A stretch of 64,000 nt of DNA, taken from positions 1 to 64,000 of the forward strand of contig JAGCXP010000032.1 of NCBI GenBank assembly GCA_017961345.1, given 5' to 3'. Made by a program: the position numbers and the translations under genes. Each line of letters starts with the position of its first letter. Positions within the stretch are counted from its first letter, which is position 1. The DNA is from Bacteroidales bacterium. Its GTDB lineage: Bacteria > Bacteroidota > Bacteroidia > Bacteroidales > UBA932. The notes under the pieces were generated by a model. The model was not told where the DNA came from and did not search any database. It worked only from the letters and a program-made list of their open reading frames with translations. Shown piece by piece: positions 41,997 through 50,177 of the stretch.

Positions 41997-42833
41997 CATT
42001 CGGGTCAGGCGGACGAAATCTTCCACGCCCAGACGTTCGGGACGCAAGTCGAAAATGGGGTCGTCCGTAGGCATAGCTTCGGGGAACAGGGTTTTGAGAG
42101 AATTCCGCAAGGTCTTGCGCCGCTGCCCGAAGGCGGTCTTGACGACGGTTTTGAAAAGGGCTTCGTCGCAGCCCAGGCTTTCTCTGCCGTTACGCGTGAG
42201 GCGGATGACGGCGGATTTTACCTTGGGCGGGGGATTGAAGGCGCCTTCGCCGACGGTAAAGAGATATTCGATGTCGTACCAGGCCTGCAGCAGTACCGAG
42301 AGGATGCCGTAGGTCTTGGTGCCGGGCTTTTCGGCGATGCGCTGCGCCACTTCTTTCTGAATCATACAGACCACCTGCGGAATGCGTGCCCGGTTGTCGA
42401 TGACCTTAAAGAAGATCTGCGAGGAGATATTGTAGGGGAAATTCCCAATCAGATGGATGGGGCTTTTCGGAACATCGGCGTCGGCGTCGACACCGGAGGC
42501 AGACGGGAACACCCGTTCCAACGGCAGGCGGAGAAAATCGCCCTGAATGAGTTTTCCGCCGATGGAAGGAAAGTGCAGATAAAGGTAATCCACGCTTTCG
42601 CGGTCAATTTCCACGGCGCGCAGGTCGATGTCTTCCCGCTGCAGCAGATATTGTGTGAGCACGCCCATTCCCGGACCCACCTCCAGCACCTGCGCCTTTC
42701 CGCCCTGGACGTCGCCCTGTTCCGATGTCGTCTGCAAATCATCAAAACGCAGTGCGGCAACAATGTCGCGGGCGATTTGCTGGTCGGTCAGGAAATGCTG
42801 ACCGAGGGATTTTTTGGCACGGACTTCACTCAT
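41982..42833 (-). CDS. rsmA: 16S rRNA (adenine1518/1519-N6)-dimethyltransferase
   Basis: A 283-aa SAM-dependent enzyme (KsgA) that dimethylates two adenines near the 3' end of 16S rRNA. It opens KKSLGQHFLTD, has SAM motif I EVGPGMGVLTQYLL (about 51-64) and catalytic motif IV NFPYNIS, and ends with the C-terminal helical domain (AFGQRRKTLRNSL). The start overlaps the preceding small gene by 8 bp. Confidence 0.96.
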   Translation of the reverse strand: MSEVRAKKSLGQHFLTDQQIARDIVAALRFDDLQTTSEQGDVQGGKAQVLEVGPGMGVLTQYLLQREDIDLRAVEIDRESVDYLYLHFPSIGGKLIQGDFLRLPLERVFPSASGVDADADVPKSPIHLIGNFPYNISSQIFFKVIDNRARIPQVVCMIQKEVAQRIAEKPGTKTYGILSVLLQAWYDIEYLFTVGEGAFNPPPKVKSAVIRLTRNGRESLGCDEALFKTVVKTAFGQRRKTLRNSLKTLFPEAMPTDDPIFDLRPERLGVEDFVRLTRMLEQN

Positions 42834-43083
42834 TTTTCAAAAGGCGGATGGCTTCGGGATCGACCCGGTAGTAACGGTGCAAATCAAAGGCGACGCGCTC
42901 GTTTTCTGCAAAAAGTGCAATGCCTTTGCGCCGGGCCTTCTTCAGAAGACAACTGTGCTGCCGGTTGAGAAAGAAGCGGTCCCACCAGCTGTATCCGTCG
43001 GGAACATAGATAAAAGAAAGATCCCGGAACAGCAGGCCGTCCGGGATCCTTTGGGGTTCGCATCTTTTGATTTGCCGGCTCAT
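42826..43083 (-). CDS. Small conserved-looking protein upstream of rsmA
   Basis: An 85-aa basic, aromatic-rich protein (IYVPDGYSWWDRFFLNRQHSC, later VAFDLHRYYRVDPEAIRLLKNE). No known motif or membrane segment. It overlaps rsmA by 8 bp and so is translationally coupled to it. The -7 box is only 5 bp before the ATG at 43083, predicting a leaderless mRNA. A longer frame to 43098 would run into the promoter box. The family is not recognised. Confidence 0.65.
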   Translation of the reverse strand: MSRQIKRCEPQRIPDGLLFRDLSFIYVPDGYSWWDRFFLNRQHSCLLKKARRKGIALFAENERVAFDLHRYYRVDPEAIRLLKNE

Positions 43084-43087
43084 ACGG

Positions 43088-43095
43088 CAAAGATA
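43088..43095 (-). promoter_or_regulatory. -7 box of the small gene-rsmA operon
   Basis: TATCTTTG on the minus strand, ending 4 bp before the ATG at 43083; the transcript would be leaderless or nearly so. Confidence 0.5.
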
Positions 43096-43105
43096 CAAAT
43101 TTTTT

Positions 43106-43675
43106 TTAAGCCTGCGGCTGGGTTTTCATGCCGGGCTTTTTGCCGTGATTCCCTTTGTGGAATGCCTGCGGCTTCTTGCCGTGGTTCCCTTTGTGGAACG
43201 CCTGCGGCTTCTTGCCGTGGTTCATCCTGTGGATCTGCTGACGGCGGAACTGCTCTTCGGCGACCAGGACTTTGGCCACTTTGGCTGCGGGCAGGACCTT
43301 GGACAGCTTTTCGGCATCTTTGCCGAGGGTGCGCTGGTTGCGGTCGGCGGCATCCGTGTAGGCTTTCATCGCCTTGGCAATGGCCGCATCGTCACCGCCT
43401 TTAAGCGCTTCCCGAAGGTTGCGGAAGGCTTCGCGTTCGGCCGCGGTCGCTTCGTCGCGCTGTTTGCAGATTTCGTTGTACACGGGCCAGAACTTTTCAG
43501 CTTCGGCGGGGGTAAGATCGACTTTGTGGGTAATGAAGGCAATGCGTTCGGCTTTCATTTTCTCTTTCATACCTTCACCTTTCACTTTTTTGTCTTGCGC
43601 GGAAGCACTGAAACCAAAAGCCATGCAGGCAAGACTCATCGCCATCAGGGCGGAAATCATTTTCATCTTTTTCAT
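43106..43675 (-). CDS. Spy/CpxP-like periplasmic protein ('sensor of ECF sigma' type)
   Basis: A 189-aa exported protein (signal ending FSASAQ). LTPAEAEKFWPVYNE (from about residue 54) is the LTxxQ-like start of the helical Spy/CpxP-type fold, followed by long charged helices. The C-terminus is a tandem 12-residue repeat (GNHGKKPQAFHK) encoded by 36-bp DNA units, rich in His and Lys, possibly metal-binding. In Bacteroidota this protein usually follows an ECF sigma gene and a short anti-sigma-like gene. Here the anti-sigma-like gene is present but no sigma gene adjoins. Confidence 0.8.
   Translation of the reverse strand: MKKMKMISALMAMSLACMAFGFSASAQDKKVKGEGMKEKMKAERIAFITHKVDLTPAEAEKFWPVYNEICKQRDEATAAEREAFRNLREALKGGDDAAIAKAMKAYTDAADRNQRTLGKDAEKLSKVLPAAKVAKVLVAEEQFRRQQIHRMNHGKKPQAFHKGNHGKKPQAFHKGNHGKKPGMKTQPQA
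43140..43228 (-). repeat. 36-bp tandem repeat within the Spy-like gene
   Basis: TTGCCGTG recurs at 43140, 43176 and 43212 with 36-bp period, giving two full units and a partial one that encode GNHGKKPQAFHK repeats. The multiple of three keeps the frame, so copy number may vary. Confidence 0.75.
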
Positions 43676-43694
43676 GTTTCTAACCTTTTTAAAT

Positions 43695-44096
43695 TTATAA
43701 CCATTCTGTATAGAAATCCTCGACACTGGTACCGATGTAATCGAGGTATTCTGCGATGTCTTCCTCCGAAAGATCGTCTTCTTCGTATTGGGAAAGCCAG
43801 ACGAGTTCTTCATCGGAGTTGGGAAGGACCTCTTCGTAGGCGGCCAGGAGGTTGTCCTCGGCGGCGGGGGTGACGCTCTTCAGAAGGAAGGAACCGATGC
43901 CCAGCAGCAGGAGGAAGGAAGCGGCCAGCGCCACATAGGGTTTGATGCGCATCCAGGTGCTCACGGGAACTGTCTTTTGCTCGCGGGCCATATGGCTCAT
44001 CTTTGCCTGAAAGTCTTCAAAGTAACCCTCGGGCACTTTGTAGGGGTGCCTTTTGGGGGCGCCTTCCGGAAAAATGTTTTCGTTCATTTTGCTCAT
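43695..44096 (-). CDS. Anti-sigma-like single-span membrane protein (orphan)
   Basis: A 133-aa protein with cytosolic N-terminal VPEGYFEDFQAKMS (a motif of proteins encoded beside ECF sigma factors in Bacteroidota), a membrane segment (about 57-77, YVALAASFLLLLGIGSFLL) and an acidic C-terminus (EEDDLSEEDIAEYLDYIGTS). A second ATG at 44087 is an equally good start. It lies 19 bp upstream of the Spy-like gene. Its partner sigma factor is not adjacent; the only one in the window is 6 kb away with another partner. Confidence 0.7.
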   Translation of the reverse strand: MSKMNENIFPEGAPKRHPYKVPEGYFEDFQAKMSHMAREQKTVPVSTWMRIKPYVALAASFLLLLGIGSFLLKSVTPAAEDNLLAAYEEVLPNSDEELVWLSQYEEDDLSEEDIAEYLDYIGTSVEDFYTEWL

Positions 44097-44172
44097 AACG
44101 CCATCATAGACGCAGAGGGGAAGCAAAGGTTAACAAGAAGCGGCGGAAATTTTAAATCTCCCTATTTTATTG

Positions 44173-44180
44173 TATCTTTG
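44173..44180 (+). promoter_or_regulatory. -7 box of the DUF2723 gene
   Basis: TATCTTTG, 39 bp before the ATG at 44220; no clear -33. Confidence 0.45.
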
Positions 44181-44219
44181 TGCCTTTGAAACCGGCATCG
44201 GTTTCTCAAGGATAACGAT

Positions 44220-47200
44220 ATGAACACCTTTCAACGATACAAACGGTTCTCGGCCCTTTTTGCCTTCCTGGTTTCAGCCGTGACCTATCTTCTTACCATT
44301 GAGCCGACGGCCTCCTTTTGGGACTGCGGCGAGTTCATCGCCTCTTCCTACAAACTGGAAGTGGGACACCCGCCCGGAAACCCGGTCTTCCAGCTGATCG
44401 CCCGTTTCTTCACCCTCTTTACGGATGCCTCCCACGCCGCTGTTGCCGTCAATGCGATGAGCGCGTTGTGTTCGGCCCTGACCATCTTTTTCCTCTTTCT
44501 GACCATCGTTTTCCTGGCCAAACGGCTGGTGGGCGGATCTGCCGAACCCGGCGGGAAAGAAGGGGAGGGATACACCCTCGGTCAGACGATTGCCATCTGC
44601 GGATCGGGCCTGGTGGGCAGCCTGGCCTATTGTTTTTCCGATACGTTCTGGTTTTCCGCCGTGGAAGGCGAGGTGTATGCCATGTCTTCCCTCTTTACAG
44701 CCATGGTGTTCTGGGCGATGACCAAATGGTATGAGCAGGCAGAAGAGCCGCATGCCGACCGCTGGATCGTGCTGATCAGTTTCCTGATGGGCCTGTCCAT
44801 TGGCGTGCACCTGTTGAACCTGCTGACCATTCCCTGTCTGGTCTTTCTGTATTTCTACCGCAAGCGGGAAGACAAACCCTATCGTTTCAAGGAACTCCTC
44901 GGCATTTTCCTGCAGAGCGTGGTGATTCTGGGCGTGATTCTTTTTCTGGTCATCCCGTATCTTCCGAAACTGGCGGCGTACTTCGACCTTTTCTTCGTCA
45001 ATGTCCTTCACTGTCCTTACAATGTGGGCGCGGCGGTATTCATGGTGGGCTTGCTGGCCCTTTGTTTCTGGGGCATCCGGGTCACGTATGAAAAGCGCAG
45101 CCGTTTTGCGCACACGGCGCTTCTTTGCCTGACGACCATCGTCATCGGTTTTTCCATCTTTTCCGTCTGTATCATCCGTTCCTGTGTCAAGACGCCGACC
45201 AACGAGTATCAGCCGGACAATCCGTTCACGCTGGTCCGCTACCTCGCGCGTGAGCAGTACGGCAGCACGCCGCTCCTCTACGGGCAGTATTTCGATGCGC
45301 CCTACGATATCAAAAGTTCGAAATACTGGGCGCCGCTGGACGGGAAATACATCAACGCGGACGGTCCCGGCGAGATTGAATACGAGCCCCAGGGCAAGAT
45401 GTTCTTCCCGAGAATGTGGAACGGAGGCGATCCCAAGTACGTCCGTTTCTACCAATATTATATGGATGGGGGCGGCATCAAAGTGAAGGGGGCGGACAAG
45501 CCCAAGCCGACCTTCTGGCAGAACCTGAAATTCTTCTTCGATTACCAGCTCGGTTGGATGTATGGCCGCTATTTCATGTGGAACTTCGTGGGCCGTCAGA
45601 ATGAAATCCACAGTCCCTCGCCCGGCGAACTCTTTACCGGCAACTGGGAGAGCGGCATCTCCGCGTTGGATAAAATCCGGCTGGGCGACCAGAGCGGTGC
45701 GCCCGATTACCTGGCGAACAACAAGGGGAAGAACCATTATTTCTTCCTGCCCCTGTTGCTGGGCCTGATTGGTCTTTTCTTCCAGTTCGGTCGGGACAAA
45801 CGCGGTTTCTGGATTACCTTCCTGCTCTTTTTCATGACGGGGATTGCCATCGTGATTTACCTCAATCAGCCGCCGTATCAGGTGCGTGAGCGGGATTACG
45901 CCTATGCGGGCTCCTTCTATGCCTTCAGCATTTGGATTGGACTGGCGGTCAGCGCGGCCTGCGTCTGGCTGTCCGAAGGGAAAAAGAAGGGGATTTCGCC
46001 CGCTCTTGCCATGACGGCATCCCTGCTCTTTTTGGGCGTGCCGGCCCTGATGGCCGCCGAAAACTGGGACGACCACGATCGCAGCCACCGCTATACGGCC
46101 GTTGAGATTGCCTACAACTACCTCAATTCCGTGGGGCCCAACGGCATGCTGATTACCCACGGCGACAACGATACCTTCCCGCTCTGGTATGCCCAGGAGG
46201 TGGAAGGCATCCGTACGGACGTGCGCATTCTCAACACCTCCCTGTTGGGAACGGACTGGTACATCGACCAGATGAAGTATGCCAGCAACGAGTCCGCTCC
46301 CCTCAAACTTTCCGTCGGCGCGGCCCAGTACCTTTACGGGACCAACGAATATGTCTATATCTTCGACCAGGCCGACAAGGTGCGCCCGATTTCCGAGGTC
46401 ATGGCTGTCTTCCGCGACCCCCGTTACAAAGTGCCCCTGGGCAGCGGCCGGAAGGCGGATTTCATCTGGTCTCGCAAGATCAGCGTGCCGGTCAACAAGG
46501 AGAATGTCATCAAGTATGGCATCCTTGACGAGAAATATGCCGACCGTATTCCTGACGAAATCGTTCTCACCATGCCCGAAGGTAAGGATTACCTGAGCAA
46601 GCCCGAACTCTTCATGCTCGATCTGCTGAGCAATTACCAGTGGGACCGTCCCATCAATATGCTGAGCATGGGCGGCGATCTCAATATCGGCATCAAGGAT
46701 TACCTGATGTACGACGGATTTTCCTTCCGTTTCGTGCCCGTCAAGAACCAGATGAAACTCTCCAAAATCGGGTTTGCCGACCCGGAAGACCTCTACCGGA
46801 AGATGACGCAGACCTACAAGTGGGATGCCCTGCGCCGTACGGACTGGTTCGTGGACTACCAGAACCTCTACACTTTTATGGGCGTGATGAGTCAGCGGAT
46901 GCTCTATGTCAATGCCGTCAAGGAAATGCTCAAGGAGGCGGACCGCTGTGCGAAACAGACCTGTCCCGTCGGCGAAGAGAATGTGGATCCGGAACTTTGG
47001 AAAAACCGTGCGAAAGAACTGCTCTCCGACTGTATGGCCAACGTACCGGTTACGAATTTCCCGTTGGACGTGTGCTACCTTGGTTTTTCCAATGAACTGA
47101 TGGTCTGTGACCTGATCGAACTGTACTTCAAGGTCGGGCAGACGGAGGAGGCCCTCGCGCTGGCGGAGGATTTCCACAAAAACCTGATGGTCTCCCTGCA

Positions 47201-47390
47201 TTTCTTCGGCCGGTTCTTCGACTACGACAGCGACCAGTTCGACACGGTCCTGCAGCTCGATATGAACGTGGCCCACATCCTCAAGGACTACAAGTGCAAG
47301 CAGCGGGGGGACGAAATGCTGAAGGAAGTACTGTCTGCGGCCGTGCTCTACGACGATGCGCTCCGCGCGGAAATGGAAAAGGAAGAATAG
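44220..47390 (+). CDS. DUF2723 integral membrane protein (GT-C/PMT-like)
   Basis: A 1056-aa protein. The N-terminal DUF2723 domain begins FLVSAVTYLLTIEPTASFWDCGEF, whose acidic residue after the first segment and KLEVGHPPGNP loop resemble protein O-mannosyltransferase-type GT-C enzymes. About ten or more membrane segments lie within residues 10-620, and a large periplasmic C-terminal domain (about 620-1056) follows. The family is widespread in Bacteroidota and is thought to glycosylate exported proteins, but this is not settled. It is followed 3 bp later by a polysaccharide flippase gene, supporting a glycan role. Confidence 0.9.
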   Translation: MNTFQRYKRFSALFAFLVSAVTYLLTIEPTASFWDCGEFIASSYKLEVGHPPGNPVFQLIARFFTLFTDASHAAVAVNAMSALCSALTIFFLFLTIVFLAKRLVGGSAEPGGKEGEGYTLGQTIAICGSGLVGSLAYCFSDTFWFSAVEGEVYAMSSLFTAMVFWAMTKWYEQAEEPHADRWIVLISFLMGLSIGVHLLNLLTIPCLVFLYFYRKREDKPYRFKELLGIFLQSVVILGVILFLVIPYLPKLAAYFDLFFVNVLHCPYNVGAAVFMVGLLALCFWGIRVTYEKRSRFAHTALLCLTTIVIGFSIFSVCIIRSCVKTPTNEYQPDNPFTLVRYLAREQYGSTPLLYGQYFDAPYDIKSSKYWAPLDGKYINADGPGEIEYEPQGKMFFPRMWNGGDPKYVRFYQYYMDGGGIKVKGADKPKPTFWQNLKFFFDYQLGWMYGRYFMWNFVGRQNEIHSPSPGELFTGNWESGISALDKIRLGDQSGAPDYLANNKGKNHYFFLPLLLGLIGLFFQFGRDKRGFWITFLLFFMTGIAIVIYLNQPPYQVRERDYAYAGSFYAFSIWIGLAVSAACVWLSEGKKKGISPALAMTASLLFLGVPALMAAENWDDHDRSHRYTAVEIAYNYLNSVGPNGMLITHGDNDTFPLWYAQEVEGIRTDVRILNTSLLGTDWYIDQMKYASNESAPLKLSVGAAQYLYGTNEYVYIFDQADKVRPISEVMAVFRDPRYKVPLGSGRKADFIWSRKISVPVNKENVIKYGILDEKYADRIPDEIVLTMPEGKDYLSKPELFMLDLLSNYQWDRPINMLSMGGDLNIGIKDYLMYDGFSFRFVPVKNQMKLSKIGFADPEDLYRKMTQTYKWDALRRTDWFVDYQNLYTFMGVMSQRMLYVNAVKEMLKEADRCAKQTCPVGEENVDPELWKNRAKELLSDCMANVPVTNFPLDVCYLGFSNELMVCDLIELYFKVGQTEEALALAEDFHKNLMVSLHFFGRFFDYDSDQFDTVLQLDMNVAHILKDYKCKQRGDEMLKEVLSAAVLYDDALRAEMEKEE

Positions 47391-47393
47391 CGT

Positions 47394-48866
47394 ATGGCGG
47401 GCTTCAAGTCCCTGGCGACGGATACGGCCATTTATGGCTTGAGCAGCATTGTAGGTCGGTTCCTGAACTACTTGCTGGTGCCGCTGTATTCCTACAAGAT
47501 TGCGGCGTCCTCCGGCGGGTACGGGGTGATTACCAACCTTTATGCCTACACGGCCCTGTTACTGGTCATCCTGACCTATGGGATGGAGACGACGTTCTTC
47601 CGTTTTGCAAACAACGGGAAGGATCGTCCCGAAAAGGTGTTCTCGACGGCCCTGACCATGGTGGGGACGACCTCCCTGCTTTTCGCCCTGCTGGTGCTTT
47701 CCTTCCTGCATCCCATTTCTGCGGCGATGGGTTATGCCGACCACCCCTCCTATATTGGGGCGATGGCTGTCGTGGTGGCCCTCGATGCCTTCCAGGCCCT
47801 GTTGTTTTCCTATCTGCGTTACCAGCGGAAGGCCCTCAAATTCGCGGCGTTGAAACTGCTTTTCATCGGGCTGAACATTGCGCTGAACCTGGTCTATTTC
47901 CTCTTGCTGCCCTCGCTCTATGCCGCTCATCCCGAGAGCGTGGCGGCCCTTTACGATCCGCAGGTCGGGGTGGGGTATGTCTTCTACATCAACCTTTTCT
48001 GTACGGCGGTCGTCACCTTCTTCTTCGCCGGGGAACTGAAAGTGCTCGGGGCGGGTTTTGACAGAGGGCTCTGCCGGAGGATGCTGGGTTATACCTGGCC
48101 GCTGCTGATTCTAGGCATAGCCGGTATTCTCAACCAGACGGCGGACAAGATGCTCTTCCCCTGGCTCTATCCCGGAGAGGACGCGCAGGTGCAACTGGGT
48201 ATCTACGGCGCGGCCGTCAAGATTGCGATGATCATGGCGATGATTACGCAGGCGTTCCGCTATGCCTATGAGCCGTTCATCTTCGGCCAGTCAAAGGACC
48301 GGAAACAGGGGGTGGAAACGGCGGCAGCCGGCATGAAATACTTCGTTATCTTTACCCTGCTGGCCTTTTTGGCCGTCATGGCCTACATGAATATTCTTCG
48401 CTACATCATCCACCGCGACTATTGGGAAGGCCTCAAGGTGGTTCCGATCGTCATGGCGGCCGAGATGATGATGGGCATTTATTTCAACCTGTCGTTCTGG
48501 TACAAGCTGACGGACAAGACCATCTGGGGAGCCGTGTTTTCCATCACAGGCTGCCTCGTGCTCCTGACGGTCAACGTCCTCTTCGTTCCGAAGTTCGGCT
48601 ATATGGCCTGTGCCTGGGGCGGCTTTGCCGGCTACGGCGTGGCGATGACCCTGTCCTACCTGGTCGGGCAGAAAAAGGCGCCGGTCCCCTATCCGATGGG
48701 AAGGATGGCCCTCTACCTGCTGCTCGCAGGGGTGCTGCTTATCGGTATCACGCTATCCAACCAGCGTCTGGGCTTCTGGAGCGCGATGGGCGTGAATACC
48801 CTGCTGATTGCCATTTACTGTCTTTTCCTGCTTAAAAAGGAACGGCTTCTGTCCAGTGGACGGTAA
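47394..48866 (+). CDS. Polysaccharide/lipid-linked oligosaccharide flippase (Wzx/MOP family)
   Basis: A 490-aa inner-membrane protein with about 14 hydrophobic segments and the N-terminal signature YGLSSIVGRFLNYLLVPLYSYKI of the MOP/Wzx exporters. It would move undecaprenyl-linked sugars across the inner membrane. It is coupled to the DUF2723 gene (3-bp gap). Its last 35 bp overlap the 3' end of miaA on the opposite strand. Confidence 0.9.
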   Translation: MAGFKSLATDTAIYGLSSIVGRFLNYLLVPLYSYKIAASSGGYGVITNLYAYTALLLVILTYGMETTFFRFANNGKDRPEKVFSTALTMVGTTSLLFALLVLSFLHPISAAMGYADHPSYIGAMAVVVALDAFQALLFSYLRYQRKALKFAALKLLFIGLNIALNLVYFLLLPSLYAAHPESVAALYDPQVGVGYVFYINLFCTAVVTFFFAGELKVLGAGFDRGLCRRMLGYTWPLLILGIAGILNQTADKMLFPWLYPGEDAQVQLGIYGAAVKIAMIMAMITQAFRYAYEPFIFGQSKDRKQGVETAAAGMKYFVIFTLLAFLAVMAYMNILRYIIHRDYWEGLKVVPIVMAAEMMMGIYFNLSFWYKLTDKTIWGAVFSITGCLVLLTVNVLFVPKFGYMACAWGGFAGYGVAMTLSYLVGQKKAPVPYPMGRMALYLLLAGVLLIGITLSNQRLGFWSAMGVNTLLIAIYCLFLLKKERLLSSGR

Positions 48867-49689
48867 TGCCGTCCTTCTCCATGCCGCGCAGCCAGGTCAT
48901 CTGGCGTTTGGCAAACTGGCATATCGCGATGTAGAGTTGTTCCCGAAGTTGCTCACGGGTCAGTTGTCCTTGTAGATAGAGGGTGACGTAGCGGTATTCC
49001 AGACCGTAGCGGAGCAACTTTTCCGCGGGAACGCCTTCCTCCAGCAGCGCTTGTATTTCTTCAATCATACCGCCTTGCAGGCGGGCGTCCAGACGGGCGG
49101 CAATCCGTTCGCGACGAACTTCGCGGCTCACCAGCGTAGCAATATAATAGGTATGACGGGGGAGTCCCTGCACGGCGGGCGCACCCTTCCCGAAATCGTA
49201 GGCGCGGGTGACGGCTTCCACGTAGAGTCCGCTTCCGCCGCAAAGTATCGGCAGGCAGCCCCGCTGGCGGATATCCCCGTAAACCTTTGCGAAATCCCGT
49301 TGATAGGAAAAGATGTTGTAGTCTTCGCCCGGCTCGGCGATGTCAATCAGGTGGACGGGAATTTCTCCGTATTCCTCCCGGTCCTTGCCGGTGCCGATAT
49401 CCATCCGACGGAACACCTGGCGAGAGTCGGCGCTGATAATCTCACAGTGGACGCCTTCGGGCAGCAGGGCGTTCAGCGCGCGGACGAGCGAGACGGCGTA
49501 GCGGGTTTTCCCGGAGGCCGTGGGACCCATGATACAGAGCAGATCCCAAGGCTGCGAGGCCGCGTCTGCGCCGTCAAGGACAGATTCAGGAGGAAGCCCG
49601 GCCCAATGGGAAAGCAGCCTCGCGGGGTCTATCCGCTCCCCTTGGGGAAGCGGGGCGGGCGGGGGAATGGGGATAAAGGGACGTTTCAC
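48832..49689 (-). CDS. miaA: tRNA dimethylallyltransferase
   Basis: A 285-aa enzyme adding a dimethylallyl group to A37 of tRNAs reading UNN codons. The P-loop GPTASGKT lies at 55-62, with IISADSRQVFRRMDIGTGK and CGGSGLYVEA following. A proline-rich extension of about 48 residues precedes the P-loop, longer than usual; the ATGA overlap with fur (49686-49689) supports translation from this ATG, but an internal start cannot be excluded. The 3' end overlaps the convergent flippase gene by 35 bp. Confidence 0.93.
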   Translation of the reverse strand: MKRPFIPIPPPAPLPQGERIDPARLLSHWAGLPPESVLDGADAASQPWDLLCIMGPTASGKTRYAVSLVRALNALLPEGVHCEIISADSRQVFRRMDIGTGKDREEYGEIPVHLIDIAEPGEDYNIFSYQRDFAKVYGDIRQRGCLPILCGGSGLYVEAVTRAYDFGKGAPAVQGLPRHTYYIATLVSREVRRERIAARLDARLQGGMIEEIQALLEEGVPAEKLLRYGLEYRYVTLYLQGQLTREQLREQLYIAICQFAKRQMTWLRGMEKDGITVHWTEAVPF

Positions 49690-50174
49690 CCCCGGCTGCC
49701 CGTTTGAGCCTTGGCCGAGAGCGTCGCGCTCTTGTAGCGGCGGCGGGTCGGCTTGACCAGAATCTGGATATCGATGCCCTCGATGGTGTAGCCCTTGAAT
49801 TTCTTGCGGCCGAGGAAGTCGTCCACGATGCTGACGAGATCGTCGTCCATAATGTCGCGATAGACATGGTTTTCCAGGTCGTACATATGCGGATGTTCGA
49901 AGGCGTTGACATCAAAAAACATCTTGTTGGTGCGGCTCATGCGGTAGCCGTACAGACCCAGCAGGGCGAGCTCGCGCAGGATATTGTACACCGAGGCCTT
50001 GGTGATGTTCTCGCTGCGTTCCTCTTCCAACTGCTGCGCGACCATATCGGCGCTGGCGTGTCCGAGGGAAATCATCGCCCGGTGGACGGCCAGGCGTTGC
50101 GGGGTGGCCTTCAAGCCGTTTTTCTTCAGAAATTTGCGGAATCCTTCGAGGTCGCAGGGTTGCTGGTTTTTCAT
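49686..50174 (-). CDS. Fur-family transcriptional regulator
   Basis: A 162-aa protein with the Fur winged helix (about 10-85: LKATPQRLAVHRAMISLGHASADMV, then ITKASVYNILREL) and the C-terminal dimer domain (FDVNAFEHPHMYD with the regulatory metal ligands). The two CxxC pairs that bind structural zinc in many Fur/PerR proteins are missing. It starts 3 bp after aroC and overlaps miaA, so it is carried in the aromatic-amino-acid operon. Whether it senses iron, peroxide or another metal is unknown. Confidence 0.9.
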   Translation of the reverse strand: MKNQQPCDLEGFRKFLKKNGLKATPQRLAVHRAMISLGHASADMVAQQLEEERSENITKASVYNILRELALLGLYGYRMSRTNKMFFDVNAFEHPHMYDLENHVYRDIMDDDLVSIVDDFLGRKKFKGYTIEGIDIQILVKPTRRRYKSATLSAKAQTGSRG

Positions 50175-50177
50175 AGG

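Noticed and set aside
44274..47276. A 1000-aa minus-strand frame opposite the DUF2723 gene
   Set aside because: Antisense shadow; the plus-strand protein has clear family motifs and the minus-strand one has none.
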